Below, one piece after another: positions 1 to 6,813 of a DNA stretch of 36,952 bases. The first letter of the stretch is position 1; each line of letters opens with the position of its first letter. Source of the DNA: CAKKQX01 sp046313915 (GTDB lineage Bacteria > Pseudomonadota > Gammaproteobacteria > Burkholderiales > SG8-41); assembly GCA_046313915.1 (NCBI GenBank), contig JBKBXX010000018.1, positions 1 through 36,952 of the forward strand. The letters are read 5' to 3'. The notes under the pieces are model-generated. The model searched no databases. It was not told the DNA's origin and saw only the letters and a program-made list of their open reading frames with translations. The position numbers and the translations under genes are program-made.

Positions 1-15
1 TTTTTTTTCTTCAAC

Positions 16-48
16 AATAACTCATTGTAAATCAATGAGTTATTTTTT
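16..48 (+). terminator. AT-rich perfect hairpin followed by T-run
   Basis: A perfect 12-bp inverted repeat (arms 16-27 and 33-44, loop TAAAT) runs directly into T45-T48. It reads as a Rho-independent terminator for a plus-strand gene left of the window. The stem is unusually AT-rich for this genome, and a run of T also precedes it (1-8), so another palindromic function is possible. Confidence 0.5.
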
Positions 49-169
49 CATCCTGAATTGGTGCGATGCATCAAACGTCCGATAACTGGACTCGGCCGGC
101 GGCTGTTTCCATAATGGGCGGAGGATGATGAGCGAAGACTGCTGTGCATTCGGCAGGAGGAGGTGTGGC

Positions 170-643
170 ATGAAAGCGATACGACTGGCGCTGGCGATGA
201 CGGTGCTTGGCATGGTGTCTGTTGTCGCGCAGGCGGCGACGCCGGCAATCGTGATCCATTCCACCGAAGCACCGTTCGACGAAGTGAAAGAGCGGGTGAC
301 GATGGCGATCGAGAACCGCGGCATGGTGCTCAATTACACCGCGCGCGTCGGCGACATGCTCGAACGTACCGGCAAGGATCTCGGGCGCGAGCGCCGCATC
401 TATGCCCATGCCGAAGTGCTCGAGTTCTGCAGCGCCAGGCTGTCCCGCGACACCATGGAAGCCGACCCCCGCAACATCGTGTTCTGTCCGTACACGATCG
501 CGATTTACGCGTTGCCGCAGGAACCCGGCAAAGTCTACCTGTCTTATCGCAAGCCGGCGGCGATCGGCTCGGGCCAGTCGATCAGGACGCTGCGCGCGGT
601 CGAGAAGCTGCTGGCGGACATCGTGGGCGAGGCGCTCAAATAG
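170..643 (+). CDS. DUF302-family exported protein
   Basis: A 157-residue protein that resembles the DUF302 family, whose biochemical role is unknown. Residues 1 to about 22 form a signal peptide (basic start, hydrophobic core, AQA-A cleavage site), so the mature protein should be periplasmic. The body holds the family's features: an N-terminal segment around residues 30-60 that follows the 'FDEVKERVTMAIENRGM' pattern, and a core with an F-C-P-Y-T motif and a Y-L-S-Y-R-K-P strand near residue 130. Two cysteines (in E-F-C-S and V-F-C-P) could pair. The ATG at 170 was chosen over an in-frame upstream start because an AGGAGGAGG ribosome site sits just ahead of it and the signal peptide begins there. 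The KTSC gene starts 11 bases after its stop, so the two are probably cotranscribed. Confidence 0.8.
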   Translation: MKAIRLALAMTVLGMVSVVAQAATPAIVIHSTEAPFDEVKERVTMAIENRGMVLNYTARVGDMLERTGKDLGRERRIYAHAEVLEFCSARLSRDTMEADPRNIVFCPYTIAIYALPQEPGKVYLSYRKPAAIGSGQSIRTLRAVEKLLADIVGEALK

Positions 644-654
644 ACGTCCGCGAC

Positions 655-867
655 ATGGAACGCAAGCGGATTAACGCGGGCAATATCCGTTCAGTGGGCT
701 ACGATGCGCGCAACCGGGTGCTGGAGATCGAGTTTGGCCAAGGCAGCATTTACCAGTATTCGGGAGTGGCGGAGGAAGTGTACCGCCGTTTCATGAACTC
801 ACCTTCGCCCGGCAGCTATTTCCGCGACAATATCGAAGAAAACTATACCGCGCGGCGGCTGCGATAA
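655..867 (+). CDS. KTSC-domain small protein
   Basis: A 70-residue cytoplasmic protein made of a single KTSC domain. That domain is named for a Lys-Thr-Ser-Cys pattern in lysyl-tRNA-synthetase-like contexts and has no assigned role in small free-standing proteins. Visible signatures are an S-V-G-Y-D start to the first strand, L-E-I-E-F, the Y-Q-Y-S-G-V segment, and the closing S-P-G-S-Y-F motif that is typical of the family. It follows the DUF302 gene with an 11-base gap and has no strong ribosome site of its own, so translation may depend on the upstream gene. The family assignment is by motif; the function is unknown. Confidence 0.75.
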   Translation: MERKRINAGNIRSVGYDARNRVLEIEFGQGSIYQYSGVAEEVYRRFMNSPSPGSYFRDNIEENYTARRLR

Positions 868-927
868 GGGGCCGCGGCAGGGTCGGTTGCGGGCACGAGC
901 CGGGGCCCGGCGGGTGGCTTCAGGCTG

Positions 928-1278
928 TCACAGCAGGCTCCGCCCTGGCGTGAAACTCACGGAGCAGGGCCGGCCGCGGCACAGGACCGAGCGGACCAGG
1001 TAGACCGAGTCCGCGTCGGAGAAGGGCATCGCATACAACGGGATATCCCACGCTGACGGGCGGGAGGGCGTGGTTTGCGCGAGGAACGCTTGCGCGAGGG
1101 CGTTGCTGTCGATACATCTTGCCCACCACAGGTCGTCCGCCGTGCGCAGGTAACTGCATTCGTAGTGCAGCACGTCCAAGGTGGCAGATGACGCCATGCC
1201 GCCGGATTGCGCCGCCGCGACCGGGACGACCACGGCAAGCCCCGCGCAGTTCGCGATACGGAGGAAAAGTGCGGGCAC
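928..1278 (-). CDS. small secreted protein of unknown function
   Basis: A possible 116-residue exported protein. Residues 1 to about 23 look like a signal peptide ending in a P-V-A-A-A-Q site, and the remainder contains four cysteines (Y-E-C-S, A-R-C-I, V-L-C-R and P-C-S), which would suit two periplasmic disulphides. I recognise no family. The proposed start is GTG at 1278 without a convincing ribosome site. The 5' end lies immediately downstream of the broken phosphatase gene, so this gene may have lost its own promoter or depend on read-through. It could be a non-coding frame; the signal peptide and even cysteine count are the main support. Confidence 0.45.
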   Translation of the reverse strand: MPALFLRIANCAGLAVVVPVAAAQSGGMASSATLDVLHYECSYLRTADDLWWARCIDSNALAQAFLAQTTPSRPSAWDIPLYAMPFSDADSVYLVRSVLCRGRPCSVSFTPGRSLL

Positions 1279-1281
1279 AAT

Positions 1282-1699
1282 TCATGACGGGCTCCGGTCC
1301 ACCCACGGCCGACGAAACCCCACGGTACTTGCACTGGCGGGCGCCGTCAATATGCCCGACGATCGGGCGCGTGTCGCAGCCTCGTTGACAAAACGCTGCA
1401 GCATGTGGCGTCGGCTACGGTCATAGCGGAAATGAAACGCACCGTTTTCGCCGACCACGCCATCGACCGGCCACATGCGCGCGATATGGTCGGTCGCACC
1501 AACTCGCCGGCCGGGCGGTGATCGGAATTACCCGCAGCCCCGCCCGGTGCAGTTTTTTCATGGTCGTGCAGGCGCGGGCGGCGAGCCGGCCTTCGGTAGC
1601 CAGCGTGTCGTCGATATCGGCAAGCATATTGCGTATGCCGCCTTGCGCAGCGAGCGAAAATTCGGCAAGCGGGCGCATCAGATGCGGAGCGGCTGTCAT
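1282..1699 (-). pseudogene. broken HAD-family phosphatase
   Basis: Remains of a HAD-superfamily hydrolase resembling the sugar-phosphatase (HAD-IIB) branch. The first frame (from ATG at 1699) carries the catalytic motif I pattern L-A-D-I-D-D-T-L and the motif II-like I-T-A-R-P-A. After W-C-D the reading frame is lost. The next frame resumes with H-I-A-R-M-W-P-V-D and V-G-E-N-G-A, which continue the same fold. The break coincides with a tandem duplication of GGTC (1488-1495); removing one copy restores one frame. The repaired frame still ends at 1282 after an unrelated-looking tail, giving only about 138 residues and lacking motifs III/IV, so the 3' half is also gone. Its ATG overlaps the stop of the upstream gene (ATGA), showing the ancestral pair was translationally coupled. 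Confidence 0.75.
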
Positions 1700-2316
1700 G
1701 AATGCCGCTGGTCGGGCGGCAGCGGACGGCGAACGAAGCCGAAACGGTCTGCCACCTCGGCCGATCTGATCGGCTGGACCCTGATGTTGTCGTCGTGGAA
1801 CGCGAGCCACAGCGGTGCCGGCTGTTGCTGCTGCAGGAGTTCCATCACCTCGACCAGCACCTTGTCGTCGAGGGGGTTGCCGTTGATGTCGATCAGGAAA
1901 GGAAACAGCAGATTGATGTCGCGGTCGCTGAGCAGTCCTATGCCCTGCTCGGTTTGCAGCAGCAGCGTGCCCTCCTCGTCGAGCCAGGCGCCCTTGACCG
2001 CCGCGACCGGCAGCCCGGTGTGGCTCTCGAGTTCGAGCAGCGCGTTGTAACTGCTGGCGACGCGGTAGACGAATGGCGTGTACTCGAGGGTGACAAAAAC
2101 GCGTTGCGGGCCGTTCTGGAAAAACCAGCGGCCCTCGTCGTCGTGCCCGTAATTGCGGCTGATGAAGGTGGCAATGCCGGTATTGGATACCCGCTCGCCC
2201 CGGATGCGCCAGTTGCCGCGCCGGTCGAGGGAAAGCCAGTCGTAGACCGCCGGCACTTCGGGCCATTTGATCATGCTGTGCAGAACGCGCTCATCCACGG
2301 TTGGCGACCTCGTCAC
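1696..2316 (-). CDS. conserved betaproteobacterial protein, possibly DUF2946-type
   Basis: A 206-residue soluble protein without signal peptide or membrane segment. It has the layout I recall for a family of unknown function found beside HAD hydrolases in betaproteobacteria, tentatively the one labelled DUF2946. Visible features are a W-P-E-V-P-A-V-Y start, the motif W-L-S-L-D-R-R-G-N-W-R-I-R, an F-I-S-R-N-Y segment, W-F-F-Q-N-G-P-Q-R-V near residue 65, and an acidic C-terminal half rich in Leu and Gln. GTG at 2316 is used because residues before the W-P-E motif look family-like; ATG at 2274 is the alternative. Its stop overlaps the start of the phosphatase remnant, so it was the first gene of a coupled pair and has outlived its partner. 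Confidence 0.65.
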   Translation of the reverse strand: MTRSPTVDERVLHSMIKWPEVPAVYDWLSLDRRGNWRIRGERVSNTGIATFISRNYGHDDEGRWFFQNGPQRVFVTLEYTPFVYRVASSYNALLELESHTGLPVAAVKGAWLDEEGTLLLQTEQGIGLLSDRDINLLFPFLIDINGNPLDDKVLVEVMELLQQQQPAPLWLAFHDDNIRVQPIRSAEVADRFGFVRRPLPPDQRHS

Positions 2317-2379
2317 CGCGGTGGTGCTGCGCCGCTTCCCGCAAGTGGTGAGCCGCGAACCGTGAGCCGGTAAATTTTT

Positions 2380-2423
2380 GTGGGCAGGGGCTTGCCCCTG
2401 ATCGCCGGCGAGCCAGCTCCCAC
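2380..2423. repeat. REP-like cloverleaf palindrome
   Basis: A 44-bp element with outer arms GTGGG (2380-2384) and CCCAC (2419-2423). Inside are a perfect 7-bp hairpin (2385-2391 with 2394-2400) and a perfect 10-bp palindrome TCGCCGGCGA (2402-2411). The GTGGGAGC... / GGGGCAAGCCCC composition recalls the REP sequences common in Pseudomonas. It lies between the 3' end of the EF-G-like gene and the 5' end of the DUF2946-like gene. Confidence 0.55.
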
Positions 2424-2469
2424 GAGAATGGTGATTGGATAATCGAGAAATCCGGTCCTGCTTATTGCG

Positions 2470-4518
2470 CTATTGTTCTTCCACATGCGCGGTCTTGGCG
2501 TGTTGCGCGACCAGTTCCTTTTGCACGCTGGGCGGCACCGGTTCGTAGTGGGACAGTTCGATGGTAAAGGAACCCTGCCCGGCGGTGACCGACTTGAGCC
2601 GCGCCTGGTAATTGTTGATTTCCGATAACGGCACTTGACCCCTGACCACCAGCATTCCTGCGGAAAGCGTATCGGTGCCGCTCACCTGGCCGCGCTTGGA
2701 GGAAATGTCGCCGGCGATGTCGCCCATATTGGCTTCGGGAGTGATGATCTCGATGTTGACGATGGGCTCGAGGATGATGGGCCGCGCCTTGCCGAGCGCA
2801 TCCATGAAGGCGCGTTTTCCCGCGGCGACGAAAGCCACTTCCTTGGAATCCACCGGATGGTGCTTGCCGTCATAGACGATAACCCGGATGTCCTGGATGG
2901 GATAGCCGGCGAGATGGCCGCTCTCGATCACCTGGCGCACGCCTTTTTCCACTGCCGGAATGAACTGGCCGGGGATCACGCCGCCTTTGACCTCGTCGAC
3001 GAATTCGAAACCCGATCCGCGCGGCAGGGGCTCCACCCGCAGGAACACCTCGCCGAACTGGCCGGCGCCGCCGGTCTGCTTTTTGTGACGGTGATGGCCT
3101 TCGGCGCGCGCGGTGATGGTTTCGCGGTACGGGATTTGCGGCGGCGTGGTCGAGACCTCGACGTGATACTGGCTTGCCATCTTGTCCAGGATGTAGCGCA
3201 TGTGCAAATCGCCCAAGCCGCTGATTACGGTCTGGTTGGCGGCGTTGTGTTCGACGCGGAAAGTCGGGTCTTCGGCGGCGATTTTGTGCAGCGCGTCGGA
3301 GATGCGCTGCTCGTCGCCGCGCCGCTTGGGCGCTATCGCCAGGCTGTGCATGGGGGTCGGAAACTCGAGGGGCGCGAGATGGATGTGGTCTTCGTCGTGC
3401 GAATCGTGCAGCACGGCATCGAAATGGATGTCTTCGACTTTGGACACGGCACCGAGATCGCCGGGCACCAGCGCCTCGGTTTCGATGAGATCCTTGCCTT
3501 GCTGCAGATAAAGATGCGAGACCTTGAAAGGCTTGCGGCCGTCGCCGATGAAAAGCTGGGTGTCCCTGGTTATGGTGCCCTGGTGCACGCGGAAGGAGCC
3601 GATCTTGCCGACAAAGGGGTCGATGACGACCTTGAATACATGGGCGAGCACATGCTTGGCGGGATCGGGCTCCGCGGCGAGGGGGCGGGCTTCCGCCCCC
3701 TCGCCTTTCAGGAATTGCGGCGGGTTGCCCTCGGTCGGGTTGGGCATCAGCTTGACGAAAATATCGAGCAGTTCGGCTATACCCGCACCGGTGCGCGCCG
3801 AAACGAAGCACACCGGGACGAGGTGCCCTTCGCGCAGCGCCTGTTCGAAAGGCTCGTGCAGCTGCTCGGGTTCGATTTCGCCCTGTTCCAGATATTTGGC
3901 CATCAGCATTTCATTAACTTCGACCACCTGGTCGACCAGAGCCTGGTGGGCGTCCGCAACCGAGGAAAAATCCGGGGCGCCAGCAGGGTTGAAAAAGCAG
4001 TCGACCACGCGTCTGCCGCCGTCGGCCGGCAGGTTGACCGGCAGACATTCCTTGCCAAAAGCCGCCTGGATGCGGCTGAGCAGGCCGGGCAGATCGATAT
4101 TCTCGGCGTCGATCTTGTTGACGATGATCATCCGGCACAGATTGCATCTTGCCGCCCACGCCATCATGCGCGAAGTGATCATCTCGATGCCGTTCTGGGC
4201 GTTGATCACCACCGCCGCGGTTTCGACCGCCGGCAGGGCGCCGATGGCGCGGCCGATGAAATCGGGCAATCCGGGGGTATCGATCAGATGAACCCTGGTG
4301 TCGTTGTGGACAAGATGGGTAATGGCGGCGTTGAGCGAATGCTGGTAGCTTTTTTCCAGCGGGTCGAAGTCGCAGACCGTCGATCCTTTCTCGACGCTGC
4401 CCATGCTGCTGATCGCCCCAGCCTGGTGCAACAAGGCTTCCGTCAACGTCGTTTTACCCGCAGCGCCGTGGCCGACGAGCGCTATGGTGCGGATGGCCTG
4501 GGGAAAGAACTTCGGCAT
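2470..4518 (-). CDS. fusA2: EF-G-like translational GTPase (second EF-G type)
   Basis: A 682-residue paralogue of elongation factor G. Domain order follows EF-G: GTPase domain (1 to about 270), a beta-barrel domain II, then domains III-V. The P-loop G-H-G-A-A-G-K-T is at 16-23, D-T-P-G at 80-83 and N-K-I-D at 134-137. Two departures from housekeeping EF-G are visible: the residue after DTPG is Leu84, not the catalytic His, and the switch I R-G-I-T motif is missing (Y-Q-H-S-L stands there). EF-G-like proteins of this kind are not expected to replace the main factor, and their role is unsettled. ATG at 4518 was chosen because AAGGAAG lies just upstream; an in-frame extension to 4656 has no family similarity. 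The gene stands alone. Confidence 0.85.
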   Translation of the reverse strand: MPKFFPQAIRTIALVGHGAAGKTTLTEALLHQAGAISSMGSVEKGSTVCDFDPLEKSYQHSLNAAITHLVHNDTRVHLIDTPGLPDFIGRAIGALPAVETAAVVINAQNGIEMITSRMMAWAARCNLCRMIIVNKIDAENIDLPGLLSRIQAAFGKECLPVNLPADGGRRVVDCFFNPAGAPDFSSVADAHQALVDQVVEVNEMLMAKYLEQGEIEPEQLHEPFEQALREGHLVPVCFVSARTGAGIAELLDIFVKLMPNPTEGNPPQFLKGEGAEARPLAAEPDPAKHVLAHVFKVVIDPFVGKIGSFRVHQGTITRDTQLFIGDGRKPFKVSHLYLQQGKDLIETEALVPGDLGAVSKVEDIHFDAVLHDSHDEDHIHLAPLEFPTPMHSLAIAPKRRGDEQRISDALHKIAAEDPTFRVEHNAANQTVISGLGDLHMRYILDKMASQYHVEVSTTPPQIPYRETITARAEGHHRHKKQTGGAGQFGEVFLRVEPLPRGSGFEFVDEVKGGVIPGQFIPAVEKGVRQVIESGHLAGYPIQDIRVIVYDGKHHPVDSKEVAFVAAGKRAFMDALGKARPIILEPIVNIEIITPEANMGDIAGDISSKRGQVSGTDTLSAGMLVVRGQVPLSEINNYQARLKSVTAGQGSFTIELSHYEPVPPSVQKELVAQHAKTAHVEEQ

Positions 4519-4649
4519 GGTGGCTTCCTTTTTCGGTTTCGAATCGAGTATAAACGCCGGTTTGCCGCCCTTACAAGCAAATGAAGCCGGGGGGTCGGCA
4601 ATGGTTTTCTGTTTTACGTCAAAAGGCTTGCGGCGTTTTGTTAACGTGG

Positions 4650-4678
4650 TTGACAAAGTCCTTGAAAAACAAGATAAT
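4650..4678 (+). promoter_or_regulatory. distal sigma-70 promoter of the transglycosylase
   Basis: TTGACA (4650-4655), a 17-bp spacer, then GATAAT (4673-4678). This is close to the consensus and is the best promoter in the window. Predicted start is near 4685, giving a leader of about 250 bases before the transglycosylase ATG. Confidence 0.6.
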
Positions 4679-4760
4679 ACGAAAAATGGTGCAGCGCGCC
4701 ATTTGCTCGCGGATGGTGAGGAACGGGCGGCCGACGAACACGGAAAACGTGAAATAGTTG

Positions 4761-4789
4761 TTGTTGGCGCGGATCCGAGCCACTAGAAT
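4761..4789 (+). promoter_or_regulatory. proximal sigma-70 promoter of the transglycosylase
   Basis: TTGTTG (4761-4766), a 17-bp spacer, then TAGAAT (4784-4789). Predicted start is near 4796, about 140 bases before the ATG, so this transcript also carries the two leader hairpins. Confidence 0.45.
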
Positions 4790-4870
4790 TGGGCAAAATT
4801 TTCTGCCGGCCTGCGACCCATGGCAGTTTTAGGGGTAGCGTTTCTGGCCAAATTTCTTAACAGGAATCAC

Positions 4871-4931
4871 GTTACCGCAGCAAGGTAGCAAGTTGCCGGG
4901 ATGCCTTTGTCTCCGGCGAACGGAAAGGAGG
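4871..4931 (+). promoter_or_regulatory. structured leader with possible SD-sequestering pseudoknot
   Basis: Two adjacent hairpins lie just before the ribosome site. Hairpin 1 pairs 4871-4876 with 4884-4889 (one U-G). Hairpin 2 pairs GCCGG 4895-4899 with CCGGC 4913-4917. In the 13-base loop of hairpin 2, CCTTT (4904-4908) is complementary to AAAGG (4924-4928) of the Shine-Dalgarno sequence AAAGGAGG (4924-4931). Forming that pair would give an H-type pseudoknot hiding the ribosome site. I could not match it to a named riboswitch class. Confidence 0.4.
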
Positions 4932-4938
4932 TTTTGCA

Positions 4939-5688
4939 ATGTTGGCAAAATCGATTCCCCTGATGTTTCATCGATTGAGCAGCGATCGCTTTGCTCAAAA
5001 AATGCGCAGTACGGTATCGGTCATGGTGCTCATCGCCAGTCTCGCGGCACTGGCGCTCGTGATCCATGGCCAGTATGGCTCCCATTTCCCGGGCAATCGG
5101 GGTGCCGCTGTGTTTTCCGGCGCGGTGGAGCCGGCCGTGGAGGAGGACGGCGAGGCGGTCCGCAGCGGGAAAGTGGAAAACGGCGGTTATCGCGCGCTGG
5201 CCGAGTTTCTGGCGAGGAGATACAAGGTTTCCCAAGACGTGACTTTCGACCTGGTGAGCATCGCGCACGCCGCCGGCCAGCGGGTCGGCCTCGATCCGCT
5301 GCTGATCATTGCGGTGATGTCGGTCGAGTCGCGATTCAATCCCATCGCCGAGAGCGTTGCCGGCGCCAAAGGCCTGATGCAGATCATTCCCAAATACCAC
5401 CCCGAGAAGTTCGAGGAGTTCGGCGGCGAAAAGGCGGTGTTCGACCCCGCAGCCAATATCCTGGTCGGTTCCCGCATCCTGAAAGAATACATCGGCCGCA
5501 CCGGCAACCTGAGCACGGCGTTGCAGATGTATGCCGGCGCGCTCAACGACGAACAGGATGTCTATACCAGCAAGGTCCTGAGCGAAAAACAGCGGCTGCA
5601 GCAAATCCTCAGCCGCTTCGGCGGGCACCCGCTCAGAGTCAAAGCGACGGCGGTGAAGGATCTGCTGTCCGAGTCCTCTCCGCTGTGA
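4939..5688 (+). CDS. membrane-anchored lytic transglycosylase (SLT domain)
   Basis: A 249-residue peptidoglycan lytic transglycosylase of the soluble-Slt / goose-lysozyme-like fold, which cleaves the MurNAc-GlcNAc bond to form 1,6-anhydro ends. After a basic N-terminus there is one hydrophobic segment (about residues 27-44), probably an uncleaved anchor, so the enzyme acts in the periplasm. The catalytic glutamate is E130 in S-V-E-S-R-F-N-P, followed by the A-K-G-L-M-Q-I-I-P motif and an A-L-Q-M-Y-A-G segment replacing the usual A-Y-N-A-G. ATG at 4939 has an excellent AAAGGAGG site. The gene appears to be transcribed alone from two tandem promoters through a structured leader, which suggests unusual control for an enzyme of this type. 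Confidence 0.85.
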   Translation: MLAKSIPLMFHRLSSDRFAQKMRSTVSVMVLIASLAALALVIHGQYGSHFPGNRGAAVFSGAVEPAVEEDGEAVRSGKVENGGYRALAEFLARRYKVSQDVTFDLVSIAHAAGQRVGLDPLLIIAVMSVESRFNPIAESVAGAKGLMQIIPKYHPEKFEEFGGEKAVFDPAANILVGSRILKEYIGRTGNLSTALQMYAGALNDEQDVYTSKVLSEKQRLQQILSRFGGHPLRVKATAVKDLLSESSPL

Positions 5689-5886
5689 TCCGGGCCGTTC
5701 CCTGGTAGCGGAGTGGTCGCTTACTTACGTGACGTTCCGAGTCGTGCGAAGCCGGTCGCGGGTTTCGTCAGACTTCGGCAGCGCTGCGGTCCAGCTGCGC
5801 TGTGTGTTTTCCCCGGCAAAAGGATAGGATGGATGATGGGGCCGGCGGCTCGGTGATCGCTCCTCAAGGTTTTCAAGGAGAACGAA

Positions 5887-6165
5887 ATGGCGGAACAGGG
5901 CTTACCCAAGGACATGTTCGAGTTCATGCAGAAAATGTGGAACCCGCTGTCGTTCCCGCTTCCCGGCATGGTGGCGCCGACCGCCGATATCGGTGAAATC
6001 GAAAAAAAAATCGCGGAATTGAGGGCGGTCGAGAACTGGCTCATCCTGAATGTCGGCTTCGTGCAGATGACGATCAAGACCCTCGAAATGCAGAAAGCCG
6101 CGCTCGAAAGCCTGCGGGCCGCGGCCCAGCCGCCCGAAGGCAAGTCTGATAAAGCGGGGGGCTAG
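5887..6165 (+). CDS. phaM: PhaM-type polyhydroxybutyrate granule protein
   Basis: A 92-residue protein resembling PhaM, known from Ralstonia/Cupriavidus as a granule-associated activator of PHB synthase that also links granules to the nucleoid. The N-terminal D-M-F-E-F-M-Q-K-M-W-N-P and G-M-V-A-P-T motifs and the following helical region (I-E-K-K-I-A-E-L-R-A-V-E-N-W-L) match the family. The usual long Lys/Pro/Ala-rich DNA-binding tail is almost absent here: only about 15 residues (with a few lysines) follow the last helix. DNA attachment may therefore be weak. ATG at 5887 has AAGGAG a few bases upstream. No other PHB gene is nearby. A helical protein of another function is the alternative, but the motif match is good. 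Confidence 0.75.
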   Translation: MAEQGLPKDMFEFMQKMWNPLSFPLPGMVAPTADIGEIEKKIAELRAVENWLILNVGFVQMTIKTLEMQKAALESLRAAAQPPEGKSDKAGG

Positions 6166-6293
6166 GCAGTAGGTCAGGCGCGTGGATCGAGCGTCTTCGG
6201 ATCGAAGAGCGGCTTGCCGCCCCCTGCCTGCGTGCGTCATGCCGGCGGCAAGCGCATAATGGAAGCGCCGTTTTTTCCGTGGAGGAGACGACC

Positions 6294-6707
6294 ATGGCAA
6301 CCACCATTCGCAAGACCGCTTACTACAGCATGCAAACTCCCAACCGCCCCGGCCAGGCTGCGCAACTGCTCGACGGCCTCGCGGCGCAGGGCGTGAACCT
6401 GCTCGCCTTCACCGGTTTTCCCAGCGCGGGTAAGGCCCAGGTGGACTTCATTCCCTACGACGTGGCGGCGTTCTCGCGCGTCGCGCGCAAGCTGGGCCTG
6501 AAGATAGGCAAGAAAAAGACGGTGTTTCTCGCGCAGGGCGATGACCAGGCCGGGGCGATCGCGGAAATCTGCGCCAAACTCGCCCACGCCCGCATCAACA
6601 TGGTGGCGATGGACGCGGTAGCCGCGGGCGAAGGCAGATTCGGCGCGATTTTCTGGGTCAAACCCAAGGACGTCGCCAAAGCGGCGAGAGTGCTGGGGGC
6701 GCGGTGA
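6294..6707 (+). CDS. tandem ACT-domain protein
   Basis: A 137-residue soluble protein that appears to consist of two ACT-like modules, about residues 5-70 and 75-135. ACT domains usually bind amino acids and regulate enzymes, and this one has no attached catalytic domain. The first module has a T-P-N-R-P-G-Q-A-type opening, as in regulatory ACT domains. The second begins with V-F-L-A-Q-G-D-D-Q-A-G and continues with an A-R-I-N-M-V-A-M-D-A strand. ATG at 6294 is preceded by GGAGGAG at a normal distance; the in-frame ATG at 6279 overlaps that site and is rejected. It sits between phaM and the convergent FAH-family gene, with no operon partner. The ligand is unknown. Confidence 0.75.
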   Translation: MATTIRKTAYYSMQTPNRPGQAAQLLDGLAAQGVNLLAFTGFPSAGKAQVDFIPYDVAAFSRVARKLGLKIGKKKTVFLAQGDDQAGAIAEICAKLAHARINMVAMDAVAAGEGRFGAIFWVKPKDVAKAARVLGAR

Positions 6708-6813
6708 AAAAAACGGCGCACGGCGGGATTTTTCGCGGCGGAATGGAGCGGTCGACGCCATGCGTCGGCGAGCATCCCGCCGCTGCTCGCGCGGCATTTG
6801 CCGGCGGCACGAC

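Larger units (their letters stand above)
4519..4938. other. 420-bp intergenic region with promoters and leader
   Basis: The gap between the divergent EF-G-like gene and the lytic transglycosylase. It holds no credible gene. It contains two plus-strand sigma-70-type promoters and a structured leader for the transglycosylase, described separately. I found no clear minus-strand promoter for the EF-G-like gene. Confidence 0.6.

Noticed and set aside
163..867. Fused frame joining the DUF302 and KTSC genes
   Set aside because: Its first part is out of frame with the DUF302 protein; the KTSC protein starts independently at 655.
2635..4584. Long open frame on the plus strand opposite the EF-G-like gene
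   Set aside because: It mirrors a conserved gene in GC-rich DNA and shows no domain. Long antisense frames are expected at this base composition.
4861..4931. A cyclic di-GMP-I (GEMM) riboswitch before the transglycosylase
   Set aside because: The two-hairpin layout resembles it, but the conserved GGGCAAACC and GACGCAAAGCC motifs are absent.
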